Source: Microcaldota archaeon
Lineage (GTDB): Archaea > Micrarchaeota > Micrarchaeia > Micrarchaeales > CABMGC01
DNA: 6,779 nucleotides
Reading direction: 5' to 3'
NCBI GenBank assembly: GCA_021850955.1
Contig: JAJZKH010000036.1
Coordinates: forward strand, 1-6,779
Shown here: positions 5,492 to 6,779 of the stretch, in pieces
Layout of the letters: every line of letters starts with the position of its first letter
How positions within the stretch are numbered: the first letter of the stretch is position 1
Program-made: the position numbers and the translations under genes
The notes under the pieces: generated by a model
Database searches by the model: none
The model's input: the letters and a program-made list of their open reading frames with translations, nothing else
Told to the model about the DNA's origin: nothing

Positions 5492-6567
5492 TTTAACACT
5501 TTCTTATATACTTCTAATGTTTCTCTTGCACATTTTTCCCATGTGAAGCTTCTTGCATATTCTGTTGCCTTCTTTCTTAGTTTTTCATTATAGCCATTTT
5601 CCTTTATGTTTTCTATTATTTGGGCCATGTGCTCCGGGCTTTCTGCTTCGAAGCAGTACTTTCTGACTTCTTTTGGGATCTTCCCGTATTTATAGATTAT
5701 TACTGGAAGGCCGCGGGATTGGGCTTCTAGAATTGGATAACCTAAACCTTCGTATAAGCTTGGAAACGCAAAGGCATCAACGCCATCGTAAGCTTTTAGC
5801 TTGCTATCTTCTTTCAAGTATCCGTTAAATTCAACATTATCCAAGCCGTTGTCATGTTTAAACCTTAATAGCATATTTTTGTCCATTCCAGTTCCGTATA
5901 TTACAAATTTGTATTCTGATTCTGATTTTAATATCACTGCTGCTTTTAATAAGAAAATAACATTCTTGTGCTTCATAAGGGCACCAATATAACCAACTAT
6001 AAATTTTTTATGATGCCTTCTTTTTGGTATTTTTGCTCTTATTATTACATCATTCGTGCCATGTGAAACTACTTTAATATTTTTTATTGGTCCAAACTTT
6101 TCTGTTATAGTATTTAGAGTCTGAGAAGAATTGCATAGTATGAAGTCCGAGTATTTTATGGCGTCTTTTATGCTTCCTTGAACTAGCTTGTTGTATACTT
6201 TTTGGCTTAGCCCTCTGTGTAAACCCTTCTCAAATCTTGACAAATCATGTATTGTTGTTATTATCTTTGCATTATTTCCTGATTTTTTTAAGATTTTCGC
6301 TGCAAACCCTATTTCATGGTCAGTTATATGTATGATATCATATTTGTCTTTTGGAACATTAGCAATCATTTTTTTAAAAAATGTATTTGCACGGAGCAAG
6401 CCTTTTATATTGTTTCTTTTAGAATCAGATAATGAGTATAAGAAGTTTATACTGCTGCCATTTGAGGGCATTGGTCTAAGGTGTTCAGAAAGCTGGTAAA
6501 CGTACTCGGTAAGACCTGTGCCGCTGCCTTTATAAGGTTTGTTTGTTGTAATGATTAAGATTTTCAT
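5488..6567 (-). CDS. GT4 family glycosyltransferase with duplicated C-terminal segment (first of tandem pair)
   Basis: This 359-residue GT-B protein is a retaining GT4 enzyme. The N-terminal domain starts MKILIITTNKPYKGSGTGLT and continues KYDIIHITDHEIG (75-87), ITTIHDLSRFEKG (103-115), ILCNSSQTLNTI (143-154) and VVSHGTND (166-173). The donor domain begins at FIVGYIGALMKHKNV (189-203), with VIYGTGMDK (222-230), VEFNGYLKEDSKLKAYDGVD (245-264) and FPSLYEGLGYPILEAQSRG (268-286), where E273 and E281 form the E-x7-E motif that binds the nucleotide sugar. From I279 to Y354 its DNA is identical to the tail of the next gene. Length and motif order are normal, so nothing seems lost. It is the first gene of the probable operon. 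Its stop TGA overlaps the next ATG. Upstream of its ATG are GTGGT (8-12 bases before) and AT-rich boxes in the divergent spacer. Donor and acceptor sugars are unknown. Confidence 0.92.
   Translation of the reverse strand: MKILIITTNKPYKGSGTGLTEYVYQLSEHLRPMPSNGSSINFLYSLSDSKRNNIKGLLRANTFFKKMIANVPKDKYDIIHITDHEIGFAAKILKKSGNNAKIITTIHDLSRFEKGLHRGLSQKVYNKLVQGSIKDAIKYSDFILCNSSQTLNTITEKFGPIKNIKVVSHGTNDVIIRAKIPKRRHHKKFIVGYIGALMKHKNVIFLLKAAVILKSESEYKFVIYGTGMDKNMLLRFKHDNGLDNVEFNGYLKEDSKLKAYDGVDAFAFPSLYEGLGYPILEAQSRGLPVIIYKYGKIPKEVRKYCFEAESPEHMAQIIENIKENGYNEKLRKKATEYARSFTWEKCARETLEVYKKVLK
5507..5733 (-). repeat. 227-base direct repeat, copy B (3' end of the first GT4 gene)
   Basis: This is identical to 4461-4687 over all 227 bases. 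On its 3' side it stops 15 bases before the ATGA overlap with the next gene, so the junction that starts translation of that gene is kept outside the repeat. On its 5' side it starts between the two Glu codons of the E-x7-E motif. Confidence 0.97.
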
Positions 6568-6689
6568 TATTATACCACTAATTTTTATAGTTGAAAAATC
6601 AAGTTAATTTATTTCTTACCTGTTAAAGTATTAATACGGTATGATTTATAATATATGAAATTTATTGCTTGTTATTAGTATGTGGTTAA
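6568..6689. promoter_or_regulatory. Divergent promoter spacer between the GT operon and the plus-strand membrane gene
   Basis: These 122 bases separate two divergent start codons, so they should hold both promoters. For the plus-strand gene, TTTATAATATAT (6645-6656) lies 34-45 bases before the ATG and would give a leader of about 14 bases containing GTGGT (6682-6686). For the GT operon, an AAATAAATTAA stretch lies about 37-47 bases before its ATG (about 6604-6614), with GTGGT 8-12 bases before the ATG. A second box, TATAAAAA, is probably too close at 15-22 bases. Bacterial-type boxes could also be drawn in such AT-rich DNA, so the exact elements are uncertain. Confidence 0.4.
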
Positions 6690-6779
6690 ATGGATAAAAT
6701 TGAAAAAAGGAAGTTAATTGCAGTTTACTTAATAATTTTTATCTTAGCATGTCTAGTCCAATATTTATATACTGGGTTC
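6690..6779 (+). CDS. N-terminus of a membrane protein (cut by the window edge)
   Basis: An ATG at 6690, directly preceded by an in-frame TAA, opens a frame that runs to the right edge with no stop (30 codons). The peptide starts with a short charged stretch, MDKIEKRK, followed by a hydrophobic segment LIAVYLIIFILACLVQYLY (residues 9-27) long enough to span the membrane. The positively charged N-terminus suggests it stays in the cytoplasm. This is how many polytopic membrane proteins begin, including oligosaccharyltransferases, polysaccharide flippases and lipid-linked-sugar transferases. With a GT operon divergent to it, one of these would fit, but 30 residues cannot decide. A TATA-like box and GTGGT lie upstream. 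Confidence 0.55.
   Translation, partial: MDKIEKRKLIAVYLIIFILACLVQYLYTGF

Noticed and set aside
5801..5992. Plus-strand frame of 63 codons
   Set aside because: It is fully antisense to the donor domain of the first GT4 gene, whose motifs are clear.
6188..6499. Plus-strand frame of 103 codons with hydrophobic stretches
   Set aside because: It is fully antisense to the N-terminal domain of the first GT4 gene, which has the expected motifs in order. The apparent membrane segments arise from antisense codons.

Overview
This window is a compact cluster of glycosyltransferase (GT) genes in AT-rich DNA (roughly 30% G+C by sampling), the kind of cluster that builds a surface polysaccharide or a protein-linked glycan. 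Six GT genes lie on the minus strand. A seventh gene on the plus strand, cut off at the right edge, encodes a protein that begins with a membrane segment. The most likely host is an archaeon. The minus-strand gene at 599-1552 has a BRE/TATA-like box about 30-37 bases before its ATG, implying an almost leaderless transcript. Two of the GT2 proteins also resemble, from memory, archaeal GT2 sub-families. No taxonomic marker is present, so this is an inference.

Layout, read in the direction of minus-strand transcription: GT4 (6567-5488), GT4 (5491-4442, overlapping the first by ATGA), a 91-base gap, GT2 with a TTG start (4350-3346), a 17-base gap with a Shine-Dalgarno sequence, then a CgeB-type GT (3328-2300). 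These four form a probable operon. Next is a gene-free stretch of about 750 bases (1553-2299) that is somewhat richer in G+C (about 38% in the part counted). It holds several inverted repeats and possibly decayed coding fragments, and looks like a scar or a structured non-coding region. Beyond it are a WbbL-like GT2 gene with its own promoter (1552-599), a 255-base spacer, and the first 114 codons of another GT2-type gene (343 to the left edge). On the right, a 122-base divergent spacer (6568-6689) separates the operon from the plus-strand membrane-protein gene.

The standout feature is a perfect 227-base direct repeat (4461-4687 and 5507-5733). It forms the 3' end of both tandem GT4 genes, so their last 76 or so shared residues are identical at every base while the rest of the two proteins is only distantly related. 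The repeat covers the end of the nucleotide-sugar-binding domain, from the second Glu of the E-x7-E motif onward, and is richer in G+C (about 39%) than its surroundings. It points to recent gene conversion or a shared C-terminal cassette, and it creates a substrate for recombination that would delete one 1046-base unit and leave an intact chimeric GT.

A plausible joint role is stepwise addition of sugars to a lipid- or protein-linked glycan by cytoplasmic, membrane-associated GTs. The donor and acceptor sugars cannot be read from the sequence. No sugar-nucleotide biosynthesis genes, RNA genes or CRISPR arrays were seen.
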